Source: Hoeflea algicola (lineage in GTDB: Bacteria > Pseudomonadota > Alphaproteobacteria > Rhizobiales > Rhizobiaceae). From it: a stretch of 64,000 nt of DNA. The stretch covers positions 3,518,501 to 3,582,500 of the forward strand of contig NZ_JAOVZR010000001.1 in NCBI RefSeq assembly GCF_026619415.1, in the 5' to 3' direction. Positions 8,059 through 17,271 of this stretch are shown piece after piece (within the stretch, counting starts at the first letter, position 1; every line of letters begins with the position of its first letter). A model generated the notes under the pieces. The model was not told the origin of the DNA, did not search any database, and saw nothing but the letters and a program-made list of their open reading frames with translations. The position numbers were made by a program, and so were the translations under genes.

Positions 8059-8565
8059 TATTCCCGTGAAGAACTCTGCGCGATTTACCGCGTGAGTGAT
8101 GGTACAATTACGAATTGGATACGTGCCGGGCTGGAGCCGATCGACAACAAGCGCCCTCAACTGTTTGCGGGATACAAGCTGCGCCAGTTCCTGACAAACA
8201 TGCGCTGGCCGGGTGGTCGCTCACCTGATAATGGCCGCTTATTCTGCTCGATATGCCTAGGGTTCAAGGCGCTGGACACAGAAAGGATTCAAACGTCTTC
8301 GGCTGACACCACATGCATCTCAGTGACAGGCGTGTGCATGGATTGCCACAACATGCTGCAAGCAGAGGTAGCGCTCGATGCCCTCGGTGAAATCTATACC
8401 GCCTCTCGCAATACTCCCGAAGACTCGTCCGACGTAAATGATGTGGGGGGCTCGGGGGTGTTGGTAGAAACGGGGCCCCAATCCCGCCGGAAACCAATAG
8501 TTCGAATCTGCGTCGGCTTTATGGCTACAGGGTCTTCCTCGAAAGCAACCAGGAATGGGATGTAA
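8059..8565 (+). CDS. HTH / zinc-ribbon protein, 5' end cut by IS
   Basis: Open from the IS junction (first ATG 8092). It begins YSREELCAIYRVSDGTITNW, a MerR/HTH-17-like helix-turn-helix, then has a CSIC and a CMDC pair 38 residues apart that could form a zinc ribbon. Only a few N-terminal codons seem lost, judging by the related start at 9634. The last third of this ORF (after about 8445) looks non-natural. Shifting by -1 at GGGGGGC (8445-8451) instead joins it to the recombinase frame without a stop. I therefore suspect HTH, zinc ribbon and recombinase form one polypeptide, made by programmed frameshift or split by a one-base indel. I do not recognise a named family. Confidence 0.5.
   Translation, partial: YSREELCAIYRVSDGTITNWIRAGLEPIDNKRPQLFAGYKLRQFLTNMRWPGGRSPDNGRLFCSICLGFKALDTERIQTSSADTTCISVTGVCMDCHNMLQAEVALDALGEIYTASRNTPEDSSDVNDVGGSGVLVETGPQSRRKPIVRICVGFMATGSSSKATRNGM
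8445..8451 (+). other. Candidate -1 frameshift heptamer GGGGGGC
   Basis: In the upstream ORF the codons are GTG GGG GGC, so the run forms X XXY YYZ in exact phase. A -1 slip enters the recombinase frame, which is open from here to 9653 but lacks any ATG, GTG or TTG until 8601. A simple indel in a G-run would look the same. Confidence 0.4.
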
Positions 8566-8600
8566 GAACCGTTGATGAGCATCTGCGCGCCATTGGTCGT

Positions 8601-9653
8601 ATGAGCGCATTCCTCGATCACAAGCCATTTGAGCTGATCAACATTGATGATGTTCTCAGGTTTAAGGATGAACTGCGCCACCGACGCGAACTTGGTGGGA
8701 GCAGGGGGCTGAGCAAATCAACAGTTGTGCATACGCTTGATCGTTGCGGCGCTTTCTTCAAATGGCTGCAGCGGCGGCCTGACTTCCAGATGGATCCCGA
8801 TCTTCCAGGTTACTTCAAACTCTCCCGCAGGGAACGGGCTGCAGAGTCGAGCATGGTGAAGGGAACGAGCCTGACATTTGATCAGACGCTTTGCCTCTTC
8901 CAGGCGATGCCTGCATCAACCCCGATCGAGCTGCGGAACCGGGCCGTCATCGGATTGTTGATCACGACCGGCATTCGCGTGGCAGCACTGATCACACTCC
9001 GCGGCAAGCACGTGAACACGCACACCAGGTGGGTCAATCAGGATCCGCGTGAGGTGAGTACCAAATTCGACAAGCACATCCGCACCTACTGCCTGGATCT
9101 TGGCTCTGGGCTTCTCGATGCAATCCAGCAATGGTCGCTATGGCGTCAGGCAAACGGCTTCCGGGAAGAAGCACCGTTCTTCCTGCCGGACCGCTACATA
9201 CAGCTTAACGGGATCGGCCTTGGTTACCGGTCCGTTGAAACCGAAGCGCCAGAATGTTGGAGATCGGACGCCACTATTCAGCGGATTATCAAGGATGCAG
9301 CCCAAGCTGCCGGCATCCCGGAAGAGGGCATCTCGTCACATGACTTCCGCAAGGTCCTCCATCCGTTCCTCTCTAAACGAGGTAACATGATGATCATTGA
9401 GGAAGTAGCCCTGCAGCTCAATCTCGGTCACACGCCCGCCGAGACAATCCGAAAGCATTATACTTCAATGCAGAACAGCGAGCGCGAAACTATCCTCGAT
9501 GAGCTTTGTCGCCGGGCTCTTTCCCACCGGAGCGAACTCGAGCTCTATCTCGCATTCGAACGCAACGAGATCGCTAGAACAGACCTAGACTTTAGACGGG
9601 CACAGGACATCTTTGAACGGAATTCATCGTCTGATGTGCGCTTACTCCGTTGA
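8601..9653 (+). CDS. Tyrosine recombinase (site-specific integrase)
   Basis: A 350-residue protein from ATG 8601. The frame is open back to about 8445, and the extra residues (SSNLRRLYGYRVFLESNQEW) look like the start of the SAM-like core-binding domain, so the true N-terminus is probably upstream. Catalytic residues are visible: Arg in TTGIRVAALITL, His and Arg in ISSHDFRKV, His in NLGHTPAE and Tyr in IRKHYTSM. The enzyme family cuts and rejoins DNA through a 3'-phosphotyrosine link. Its 3' end overlaps by 20 bases a new ORF starting at 9634. IS elements truncate the module on both sides. It differs clearly from the P4-type integrase at 20996. Confidence 0.85.
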   Translation: MSAFLDHKPFELINIDDVLRFKDELRHRRELGGSRGLSKSTVVHTLDRCGAFFKWLQRRPDFQMDPDLPGYFKLSRRERAAESSMVKGTSLTFDQTLCLFQAMPASTPIELRNRAVIGLLITTGIRVAALITLRGKHVNTHTRWVNQDPREVSTKFDKHIRTYCLDLGSGLLDAIQQWSLWRQANGFREEAPFFLPDRYIQLNGIGLGYRSVETEAPECWRSDATIQRIIKDAAQAAGIPEEGISSHDFRKVLHPFLSKRGNMMIIEEVALQLNLGHTPAETIRKHYTSMQNSERETILDELCRRALSHRSELELYLAFERNEIARTDLDFRRAQDIFERNSSSDVRLLR

Positions 9654-9700
9654 AGAACTCTTGTTGTTTTATGGCCTGAAGACTGATTCAGTTTCGATAT
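9634..9700 (+). pseudogene. Start of a second HTH-type ORF, cut by IS1182-like element
   Basis: An ATG at 9634, inside the end of the recombinase gene, opens MCAYSVEELLLFYGLKTDSV. This matches the start of the ORF at 8059 (YSREELCAIYRVSDGTI) in pattern and position relative to a gene start. The similarity stops near 9700, where the IS1182-type element begins. The simplest reading is a tandem of two related recombinase units, the second one lost. The right limit is approximate. Confidence 0.45.
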
Positions 9701-9721
9701 TGGCATCGGGGATTGAACGCG

Positions 9722-10687
9722 ATGATGGGTCCGAGGCAAGAGGCGCAATGCGCGCTGTTCTACGAGTTTTCGATTGAAGATCATGTTCCGAAGGATCACC
9801 TTCTACGGTTGATTGACCGGTTCGTTGATCTGTCCGAGCTCCGCAAGCATCGGGCTCCGTTCTACAGCTCAACAGGCCGTCCTTCAGTTGATCCGGAACT
9901 GATGATCCGGATGCTGCTGGTCGGGTACACGATGGGCATCCGATCCGAGCGGCGGCTGTGCGAAGAGGTCCATCTCAATCTGGCCTACCGCTGGTTCTGC
10001 AGCCTTGACCTGAGTGACCCAGTCCCGGACCACTCGACGTTCTCGAAGAACCGCCACGGGCGGTTCAGGGACAGCGATCTGTTGCGGCACGTCTTCGAGA
10101 CAGTTGTGGCGCGTTGCATTGAGGAAGGACTGGTGAGCGGCCAACGTCTTGCGGCTGATGCGAGCCTGATCCAGGCAGCCGCCAACCGGCAAAACTCTGC
10201 ACCGCAATCTGAATGGGAACCTGACAAGATTGATCCCTCTGATGGCCCGCGTGCCGTTAGGGAATATCTGGAAACACTGGATGATGAAGCCTTCGGCGCA
10301 GCCAGCCCGGTGGAGCCAAAGTTCACTTCCCATTCCGATCCCGGATCGCAGTGGACTGGAGCACGCGGCGGTCCTGCCTATTTTGCCTATTCCGCAAACT
10401 ATCTGATCGATACCGACAATGCGGTGATCCTAGATGTCGAAGCCTCGCGTTCGATCCGGCAGGCCGAGGTTGGAGCAGTGCGCACCATGGTGGACCGGGT
10501 GGACGACAGGTTTGACCTGGCACCCGAACGGCTGATTGCGGAAACGGCCTATGGTTCTGGTCCCATGCTCGACTGGCTAGTCAATGAGCGGGGGATCGTC
10601 CCTCATATTCCGGTGATAGACAAGTCCGGGCGCAAGGATGGAACCTATGAGCGGGCGGACTTCGCTTATGATGGCACGAAGGATGCC
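9722..10687 (+). pseudogene. IS1182-type transposase, C-terminus missing
   Basis: From ATG 9722 the protein reads MMGPRQEAQCALFYEFSIED. It shows the IS1182/DUF772 N-terminal region (PSVDPELMIRMLLVGYTMGI), the PVPDHSTFSKNR segment and catalytic Asp regions (AADASLIQAAAN; LIAETAYGSG). It runs in frame to ADFAYDGTKDA, where the IS3-family element at 10688 begins. The usual last 100 or so residues, with the Cys-rich and HLKR segments, are absent. The DNA right of that element (from 14449) does not supply them, so deletion or rearrangement accompanied the insertion. A matching C-terminal piece lies at 5986-6310. Confidence 0.85.
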
Positions 10688-10772
10688 TGTCTGACGTCAG
10701 CGCGCGTGGGTCAGATTTGGGGATTTGAACAAAGGAGGATTTCTGGTTCATCATAACTTTCATGGAGTGAAG

Positions 10773-11147
10773 ATGAACAAGACATCCGGAGCATCGAAGA
10801 ACGCAGCTGACAAGCTGGTCAAGAACATCCGCCGCAAGACCCGCCAGACCTATTCAGCGGAGGAAAAGATCCGCATCGTTCTGGCGGATCTGCGAGGCGA
10901 GGAAAGCATCTCGGTGCTGTGCCGCCGCGAAGGTATCGCCGAAAGCCTGTATTACAGCTGGTCGAAGGAGTTCCTGGAAGCGGGCAAGCGCCGGCTGTCG
11001 GGTGACACCGCGCGTCAGGCGACGTCGCCGGAAGTAAAGGACCTTCGCTCGGAAGCCTTGGCGTTGAAGGAATGCACCGCTGATCTGACCCCGGAGAACC
11101 GTCTGCTCAAAAAAAGCATGACAGGGGCTGGGGAGGACGAGGTATGA
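10773..11147 (+). CDS. IS3-family transposase OrfA
   Basis: A 124-residue protein from ATG 10773, preceded by GGAGTGAAG. It has a helix-turn-helix (EESISVLCRREGIAESLYYS) and a C-terminal coiled coil. The run AAAAAAAG near the end allows a -1 shift into the OrfB frame. There is also an ATGA overlap (11144-11147) with a possible OrfB start. It acts as the DNA-binding partner of the transposase. Confidence 0.85.
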   Translation: MNKTSGASKNAADKLVKNIRRKTRQTYSAEEKIRIVLADLRGEESISVLCRREGIAESLYYSWSKEFLEAGKRRLSGDTARQATSPEVKDLRSEALALKECTADLTPENRLLKKSMTGAGEDEV

Positions 11148-14100
11148 GATACCCTGCGACCGAGAAGCTTGAGATCATTCGCACGGTCGAAGCATCGCAC
11201 CTGCCAACCAAGCAGACCCTCGATATGTTGGGCATCCCGCGCACCACGTTTTACCGATGGTATGATCTTTACCTCGACGGTGGGGTCGATGCCTTGGATG
11301 ATCGGTCTCCACGGCCGAAGGCGGTCTGGAACCGTATCCCCCAAGACCGGCGCGACGATCTGATTGAGTTCGCGCTGGAACACGAGGCGCTGACGACCCG
11401 GGAACTGGCGGTCAAATACACTGATGAGAAGCGGCATTTTGTCTCTGAATCATCGGCTTATCGTATCCTCAGAGCTGCCGATTTGATCACCGCACCTGCC
11501 TATGTGGTAATCAAGGTTGCGGACGAGTTCAAAGACAAAACCACGGCCATCAATGAGATGTGGCAGACCGATTTTACCTATGGTGCGCCTCGCCCCAATC
11601 GGGGAGGCATATGACTGGAATGCAAAAGAGAAAGGAGGATGCGAATAATTGCCTGCCCTCTGCTGTAAGGGGCATGAGCCCAAGCGGCGGTGACCTGCCG
11701 TCAACTGGCAGGGTGACGTAGCCCGCAGGTAAAGGGGATTGAGGCGAAGCCGTTACGCCGAGATGGTTCCCGAGGCTGAAGTATTGGAAGGTTGAGGAAC
11801 ACGAACCGGTTAACCCGCATCTGAGGGCTGGAATGTCGCCTTCGCCTACACGGCTTAACAGGTGAAATGCTGATGATGGCGCGTGAGATGTACGCCAGCG
11901 TTATCCCAACACGGACGAATACGTAGGTTGTCCGTGGCAGCCATGGGGAGAATACAGCCAGACCATGGCATCGGCATCGACTTGCGGAAAGCAAGGGAAA
12001 AGACTGCGACCGGCAGCCTCACCAATACGCAGACGTCCAGCATATGAACGAGGGAAGGCATGATGGAATGACAACGATGTTCTGCGTCGCAAGGGAGTTG
12101 GCCCTGATGTCCATCATGTTGGCGGAGTTCTCATAGTAGTCCGCGGCAGGGAAAGCCTGTCACATGGCGAAGGGGAACAGTTCAAGCTGCTTGAAGTGCA
12201 AACTATCTGACCAAGCGAGGTGAAGACCTTTGATAATCAGCGAAATGCAGCACAAGCTCGCAACATGGGCCGAACGCGATCCAAACCGACGGTTTGATCG
12301 GCTTCTTCGGCTGATTGCTAACCGGGAATGGCTTGCCGAGGCCGCTCGTGTCGTTTTGGCGTCAAGTGGCGCACGAACGCCGGGCATAGACGGAATGGAT
12401 AAGCAAAGACTGCAGGTCAAACTGGATCAGCATCTGGACGACCTGCGGACAAGCCTGCTGGAGGAGAGTTATCGCCCCCAGCCGGTCAAGCGCGTCTATA
12501 TTCCGAAAGCCAATGGCAAGCTACGACCACTGGGTATTCCGACCCTGACGGACCGTATCGTTCAACGCGCCATGCTGATGGCCATGGAGCCGATCTGGGA
12601 GAGCGATTTCCATCGTTTATCCTATGGCTTCCGGCCGGAACGGAGCGTGCACCATGCCGTCCGCACCGTGAGGATACAGCTTCAGGATGGAGCCGACACG
12701 ACGAGGGGCCGCTGGGTCATCGAAGGTGATCTCGCCAGCTACTTCGACACGGTCCATCACAAGCTGCTTCTGAAATGCGTGCGGCGACGGGTGCAGGACG
12801 GACGGCTCGTTGATCTTCTCTGGCGGTTCCTGAAGGCAGGCCACATCGACCGTGGCCTGTTCACAGCCTCAAGCGAGGGTGTTCCGCAAGGTGGCGTTCT
12901 GTCACCGCTCCTGTCCAACATCATGCTCCACGAGTTTGATATGTGGCTGGAGGCGAAATATCTGAACAAAAAGGCTCGTAAGGATCGCTGGGCATGGAAC
13001 TTCGGCATCCAGCAAGGCAGGCCCATCACGGCTCGCGAGAACCGGCAATGGAAACCTGCCGTTGCCTATTGCCGATACGCTGACGACTTTGTCGTGATCG
13101 TAAAAGGAACCAAGGCTCAGGCAGAGGAAATCCGTGAGGAGTGCCGGGCGTTTCTGGAAGGTGAACTGAAGTTGACGCTGAACATGGAGAAGACCCATGT
13201 CACACACGTCAATGACGGCTTCGTTTTTCTGGGGCACCGGATCATCCGCAAGCGTGGGGCGCATGGACGGATGTCCATCGTCACGACGATACCCAAGGAA
13301 AAGGCCAAGGGGTTTGCCCGCAGGCTTACCGAAACCCTTTCCGGCAATCATAGTGTCAGTACGGTCGGCATGATCGCCAGTCTGAACCGCCAGTTGGTGG
13401 GATGGGCGGCGTTCTACAAGTTCACCGACTTCACGGCGTACGTATTCCGGCGCATCGATCATGTCGTGTTCTGGAAAATGGCGCATTGGCTGGGCCATAA
13501 ATACCGATCTCGCATCAAACCCTTGATGCGGAAATGGTACCGGGTCCCGGAACCGGGCAAGGCGAAAACCTGGCTCGTGTTTGGTCGGACTGAACGCGGT
13601 GACCCCGTCGGAAAAGCGTTGAAACGGCTTGTCTCAAGCCCCAAGGCGCAATTCCGGTGGCGCAATCCGGAGACGAATCCGTACATCTTCCGGATTGAAG
13701 ACCGCAGTACCGTCACGTCGCACTACCATGATGTTGCTATGGCCATGGGCCAAGCTTGAATGGAGAGCCGTATGCGCTGAAAGGTGCAAGTACGGTTCGG
13801 GGAGGAGAAGCGCATCTGCGCTTCTTACTCCACTCAAGATCATCGGATGGGGCTGGTATTACCTCAGCACAATCCTGGACGATTACAGCCGCTACATCAT
13901 CGCCTGGAAGCTCTGCACCAACATGCGGGCCGAGGACGTGACCGACACCATTGAGCTGGCACTTCAGGCATCGGATTGCGACCAGGCAGTTGTGCGCCAT
14001 AAGCCGCGCCTGCTCAGTGATAATGGGGCCTGTTACATCTCCGGCGATCTCGCTGAATGGCTGGAAGGTCAGAAAATGGCGCATGTCCGTGGTGCGCCAT

Positions 14101-14375
14101 TCCATCCCCAAACCCAGGCAAAGATCGAACGATGGCATCAGACGATGAAAAACCGGGTTCTGCTGGAAAACTACTACCTGCCAGGCGATCTTGAACGCCA
14201 GATCGAGGCCTTCGTCGACTATTACAACAACCAGCGCTACCACGAGAGCCTGAACAACGTCACACCTGCCGACGTCTACTTTGGGCGCGACAAAGCCATC
14301 TTGAGAGAAAGGGAGAAGATCAAGAAACTGACAATCCGCCAACGCCGCTTGCAACATCAAACACAGGCGGCATAA
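11144..14375 (+). CDS. IS3-family transposase OrfB, split by group II intron
   Basis: Exon 1 is 11144-11582 (HTH regions and the first part of the integrase core, ending WQTDFTY). Exon 2 is 13834-14375, from KIIGWGWYYLSTILDDYSRY through LLSDNGACY to AKIERWHQTMKNRVLLENY. Removing 11583-13833 joins TAT-G with TC-AAG and restores one frame with all three acidic catalytic regions. If the intron splices, a normal transposase can be made. If not, translation stops soon after the junction (11614). The insertion lies right after the first catalytic Asp motif, a highly conserved site. Confidence 0.8.
12230..13759 (+). CDS. ltrA: Group II intron reverse transcriptase / maturase
   Basis: A 509-residue intron-encoded protein. 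The TTG at 12230 follows a good GAGGTGAAG ribosome-binding site, and ATG 12245 is the alternative. RT blocks are clear: YRPQPVKRVYIPKANGKLRP, LSYGFRPERSVHHAV, EGDLASYFDTVHH, GVPQGGVLSPLLSN and the catalytic YCRYADDFVV. The maturase X domain follows (IASLNRQLVGWAAFYKF). No HNH endonuclease domain with its Cys pairs is seen after it, so it resembles intron classes that retrohome without second-strand cleavage. It binds intron RNA to help splicing and copies it into DNA at a new site. Confidence 0.92.
   Translation: MIISEMQHKLATWAERDPNRRFDRLLRLIANREWLAEAARVVLASSGARTPGIDGMDKQRLQVKLDQHLDDLRTSLLEESYRPQPVKRVYIPKANGKLRPLGIPTLTDRIVQRAMLMAMEPIWESDFHRLSYGFRPERSVHHAVRTVRIQLQDGADTTRGRWVIEGDLASYFDTVHHKLLLKCVRRRVQDGRLVDLLWRFLKAGHIDRGLFTASSEGVPQGGVLSPLLSNIMLHEFDMWLEAKYLNKKARKDRWAWNFGIQQGRPITARENRQWKPAVAYCRYADDFVVIVKGTKAQAEEIREECRAFLEGELKLTLNMEKTHVTHVNDGFVFLGHRIIRKRGAHGRMSIVTTIPKEKAKGFARRLTETLSGNHSVSTVGMIASLNRQLVGWAAFYKFTDFTAYVFRRIDHVVFWKMAHWLGHKYRSRIKPLMRKWYRVPEPGKAKTWLVFGRTERGDPVGKALKRLVSSPKAQFRWRNPETNPYIFRIEDRSTVTSHYHDVAMAMGQA
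13765..13833 (+). ncRNA. Group II intron domains V and VI
   Basis: Positions 13765-13798 form the conserved 34-nt domain V hairpin: GAGCCGTATG, CGCTGAAAGG tip region, then AAGTACGGTTC. Positions 13799-13833 form domain VI (GGAGAAGCGC pairing with GCGCTTCT) with an unpaired A at 13827 as branch point. This is the catalytic core and lariat branch of the intron. Confidence 0.9.
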
Positions 14376-14808
14376 TCAGCCACACAATCGAACCAGAGCC
14401 TCCAATACTCAAGCCGCTCTGATATCCCATTTTATCTGACGACGGACATCCAAAGAACCTTGGACGGTGGAATAGTTCTACTTTGCAGCGCTTGATGGAA
14501 TCAGAGCGAACGGCCGCTCTCCGCCGATTCCTATGTCCAACTAGCCGCTGCCCAATCAATTAGCAAAATCTAAATCTGTAGGCGCGATAGTCAATCAATA
14601 TTGATATTGTTTTCAGAGGCTTCAATGGCCGTATCATCAAGAAAATTGGAAGCCACCGACCCAGCGACAATTGCTATCGCGACGATGCGCAAGTACAGAA
14701 TTGCGCCGTTGCCGCGCAACTATGAGCTCGTCTATGAAGTCCTGAATTCGTCCGATACCGCGCTCATCGCGGAGTTCAGAGCATTTACTCAACCGCCCAC
14801 CCAGCTTG

Positions 14809-16183
14809 GTAATTACCCACCCCCGAATTCGTGATTTCCGGTTCTTCTACCGGCCTATGCCAGGACGGATGCGATGACCTGGAAGGGGTTTGCGCCTTTG
14901 AGGCGGGCGGTGTCGATGGTCGTGCGTACATCCGCCTCGGCTTGGGCGGCCCACATGGCGCGATATCCGTTTGTCACCTTTCGCTGAATGACCCATGGAC
15001 GGAGCTTTCGCTCAGATGTGTTGTTGGTGACATCGACTTCTCCGGGATAGTCGCAAAACGTCAGCAGCTGATCGCGGGCCCGCCCGATCTTGGCCTGGAG
15101 CTTTTGGGCCAGGTCGCACGAAGTCGGGGCGCATAGAAGCCCGGCAAGCTGTTTATCGAATTTGCGCTTCTTGCTTGCGACGGTAGACGCAGCGAATGTG
15201 CTTATGGCTCTGGCGAAATCAAACACACGGCCAAACCAAAGCTGGAAGCGAAGAGGGAGATCATCCTCGCCATGTTCCAGCGCAAAGGCTGTATCACGCG
15301 CCAAATGTGCAAGGCAGGTTTGATGTCGATGGCCGTGAGATTGCTGGGCTGAATACCGATCAGATATCCATACCTCGGGGACATGGCCGCCCATGGTCTC
15401 GTGAACGACCCGTGCTGCACGGGAGTAATCGGGCTGGTGGACAACAGCATCCTTGCAATGAAAAACCCAGTGTTGGGCATTTGTGCCCTCGATACGCACA
15501 CCGGTTTCGTCGCTGGCGACAACGCGGGCGGCTCGAAGGCTGGCCTTGGCGGCCTGTGCTGTGGCCTGGAAGCTCGGACGGGAGCGGGAAAACATGTTCA
15601 TGATCGCGCCCTCGCTCACATTAAGGCCGAAGATATCCATGAACACACCGCTCAGGCGTTCGTAAGACAATGCATGGAAACTCTTGAGGTAGATCGCCAG
15701 CGCGTGAATGCCTGGCCCGAACGGCGTTGCGGTTGCCACGGCAGGTGCGGTGGCTTTTGTTGTCGTGCCGCATTGCGGGCAATGACAGGAAAAACGCCGA
15801 TGCCGGGTGACATGAGGACGGATCGCAGGAATATCGATCTCGTCATAGGCCCCGGCCAGCACCATCGTATCATCACCGGAAAACGCATGGCCGCATCTCT
15901 TGCAGGCGGTCGGTTCATGATCGCGAAACATGTCGGCAAAATCCGCCAGCACCCTATTGTGGGGTTCATGCCCGGGCTTGGCTCCACCCGGTCGTGAGTT
16001 GACGCGTTTCTCTTTCTTGTCCGTCGAGGGCGGCTTGGAAGACGTCCGAGAATCCTTGGAAGGCCGTTGGAGCCGAAGCACCATCTCGATCAATTCGTCC
16101 TTGCTCAGCTGCTGCAAATCAGTCCGATCCATATCATCATGGATTCAGACATTGTGGTGCATGGCAAGGGGGTGGGTAATTAC
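14809..16183 (-). mobile_element. IS66-family element (tnpC only), copy 1
   Basis: A 1375-base element with perfect terminal inverted repeats GTAATTACCCACCCCC, flanked by 8-base direct duplications CCAGCTTG at 14801-14808 and 16184-16191. Eight-base duplications are typical of IS66. It carries only the transposase gene, without tnpA and tnpB, like the ISBst12-type members. A seemingly identical copy in opposite orientation occupies 28637-30011. Confidence 0.95.
14855..16132 (-). CDS. IS66-family transposase, copy 1
   Basis: The 425-residue TnpC-type transposase has an N-terminal coiled coil (LSKDELIEMVLRLQ), a Ser/Lys-rich linker (PPSTDKKEKR), a zinc finger (CKRCGH ... CHCPQCG) and the DDE core. 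Catalytic regions are ASDETGVRIEG, EVWISDRYSAQQ and DVTNNTSERKLRPW. The C-terminal IS66 segment (WVIQRKVTNGYRAMWAAQAEA) is present, so it looks intact. All residues match the copy at 28688-29965. Confidence 0.95.
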   Translation of the reverse strand: MDRTDLQQLSKDELIEMVLRLQRPSKDSRTSSKPPSTDKKEKRVNSRPGGAKPGHEPHNRVLADFADMFRDHEPTACKRCGHAFSGDDTMVLAGAYDEIDIPAIRPHVTRHRRFSCHCPQCGTTTKATAPAVATATPFGPGIHALAIYLKSFHALSYERLSGVFMDIFGLNVSEGAIMNMFSRSRPSFQATAQAAKASLRAARVVASDETGVRIEGTNAQHWVFHCKDAVVHQPDYSRAARVVHETMGGHVPEVWISDRYSAQQSHGHRHQTCLAHLARDTAFALEHGEDDLPLRFQLWFGRVFDFARAISTFAASTVASKKRKFDKQLAGLLCAPTSCDLAQKLQAKIGRARDQLLTFCDYPGEVDVTNNTSERKLRPWVIQRKVTNGYRAMWAAQAEADVRTTIDTARLKGANPFQVIASVLA

Positions 16184-17271
16184 CCAGCTTGAGCTTGATA
16201 GCATGGGAAAGAAATATTTGGCGCGTCATCATGCTGCAAATGTTGTCGAAGGGGCGCACGCACAGACTTCGGAAGAGCTGCAAGGCTTGCTTCACCTGAT
16301 TAAGACAGAGCATTTATCGCGTGGGGGGTATTCGAGCCTACTCGATGAGAGCAATTCCAGCATATTTGCGAAGAATTCCAGCATTGAGGCTCTGAGTGAC
16401 ATCATTAAGGCAATGTCATCAGCCACCGGCGATACCATGAAAGAAGGCAAGGCGGCCATTCAGGAGTTGGTAGAACGCGCTCAGGAAATGCAGCGGGTTA
16501 AATCTGAGCTTGAAGAATACAAGCGGCTTGCCAATATTGATCCACTAACCGGCCTGTGGAATCGGCGCGCTTTTGATGAGGCGCTGACGGGCATCTACAA
16601 TGACAAACGGAACGTGATGTATCATGCGCTTCTGATCGCAGACATCGATCACTTCAAGAAATACAATGATACCTATGGCCACTCGGTTGGAGACCTCGTC
16701 CTGAAGGTGGTTGCCGCGGTCATGCAGAGCAGTTTAGGTGGAGATACCTCGATCGCGCGAACGGGTGGCGAAGAGTTTGCCATAATCCTTCACGACACCA
16801 GTTTGGAAGCGGCAATGGAAACTTCAGAGCGCATTCGTCGAAAAATTGAATCATCACCTTTTAGAAAAAACCGGTCTGGCCAAGACTTCGGCCGGATTAC
16901 GATGTCATTCGGCCTGTGTATGGCTACTGACGCGACCAATGCGGAAGACCTCTATTACAAGGCTGATCGTGCACTCTATGCGGCCAAAAACCTCAGTCGT
17001 AATTGTGTCAAGCAATATGATCCTGGGATGGACGCCGAGTTTGAGAAAAACTGGGCGCTCTACAAGAGTTGACGCCAGCGATAGACACTTGAACAGCCAG
17101 CACCAAAATAGCGGAATGCTTTCACAACGCTACAAATCATCGGCGTACCGAAGTATCCACAATTTCCGCTGTATCTCGCACTGATCCTTGTTCATAAATA
17201 TCTCCTTCTTCCCAGATCTGGGACGTAAAGGAAATGGCCCGCGAGTAACGGAATATCTACACAGTCACTTC

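Larger units (their letters stand above)
11583..13833 (+). mobile_element. Group II intron
   Basis: The 5' end is GTGCG (11583-11587), matching the GUGYG consensus. The 3' end is AC at 13833, with a bulged A (13827) seven nucleotides from the splice site inside a domain VI hairpin. Domain V lies just before. A reverse transcriptase/maturase ORF sits in the domain IV position. Splicing would restore the host transposase frame exactly. The intron is 2251 nt, a usual size for bacterial retroelements of this type. Confidence 0.9.
10688..14448 (+). mobile_element. IS3-family element containing a group II intron
   Basis: Two overlapping transposase ORFs are bracketed by short imperfect inverted repeats: TGTCTGACGTCAG at the left end and the complement of TGTCCGTCGTCAG at the right end (11 of 13 match). 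The second ORF is interrupted by a 2251-base group II intron. Without the intron the element would be about 1.5 kb, normal for the family. It lies at the truncated end of an IS1182 transposase. No target duplication is evident. End positions are inferred from the repeats alone. Confidence 0.75.
14625..17072 (+). pseudogene. Diguanylate cyclase gene split by IS66 element
   Basis: The 5' part (14625-14808, MAVSSRKLEATDPATIAIAT...) is separated from the 3' part (16192-17072) by an IS66 element flanked by 8-base duplications CCAGCTTG. Removing the IS and one duplication gives one frame (PPTQLELDSM). The C-terminal domain begins with a DPLTGLWNRRAF linker and contains the active-site motif RTGGEEF, so it would make c-di-GMP. 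No RxxD product-inhibition site precedes it. The N-terminal part resembles the helical region common in stand-alone cyclases of Rhizobiales. The gene is inactive as it stands unless the 3' part is expressed alone. Confidence 0.85.
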
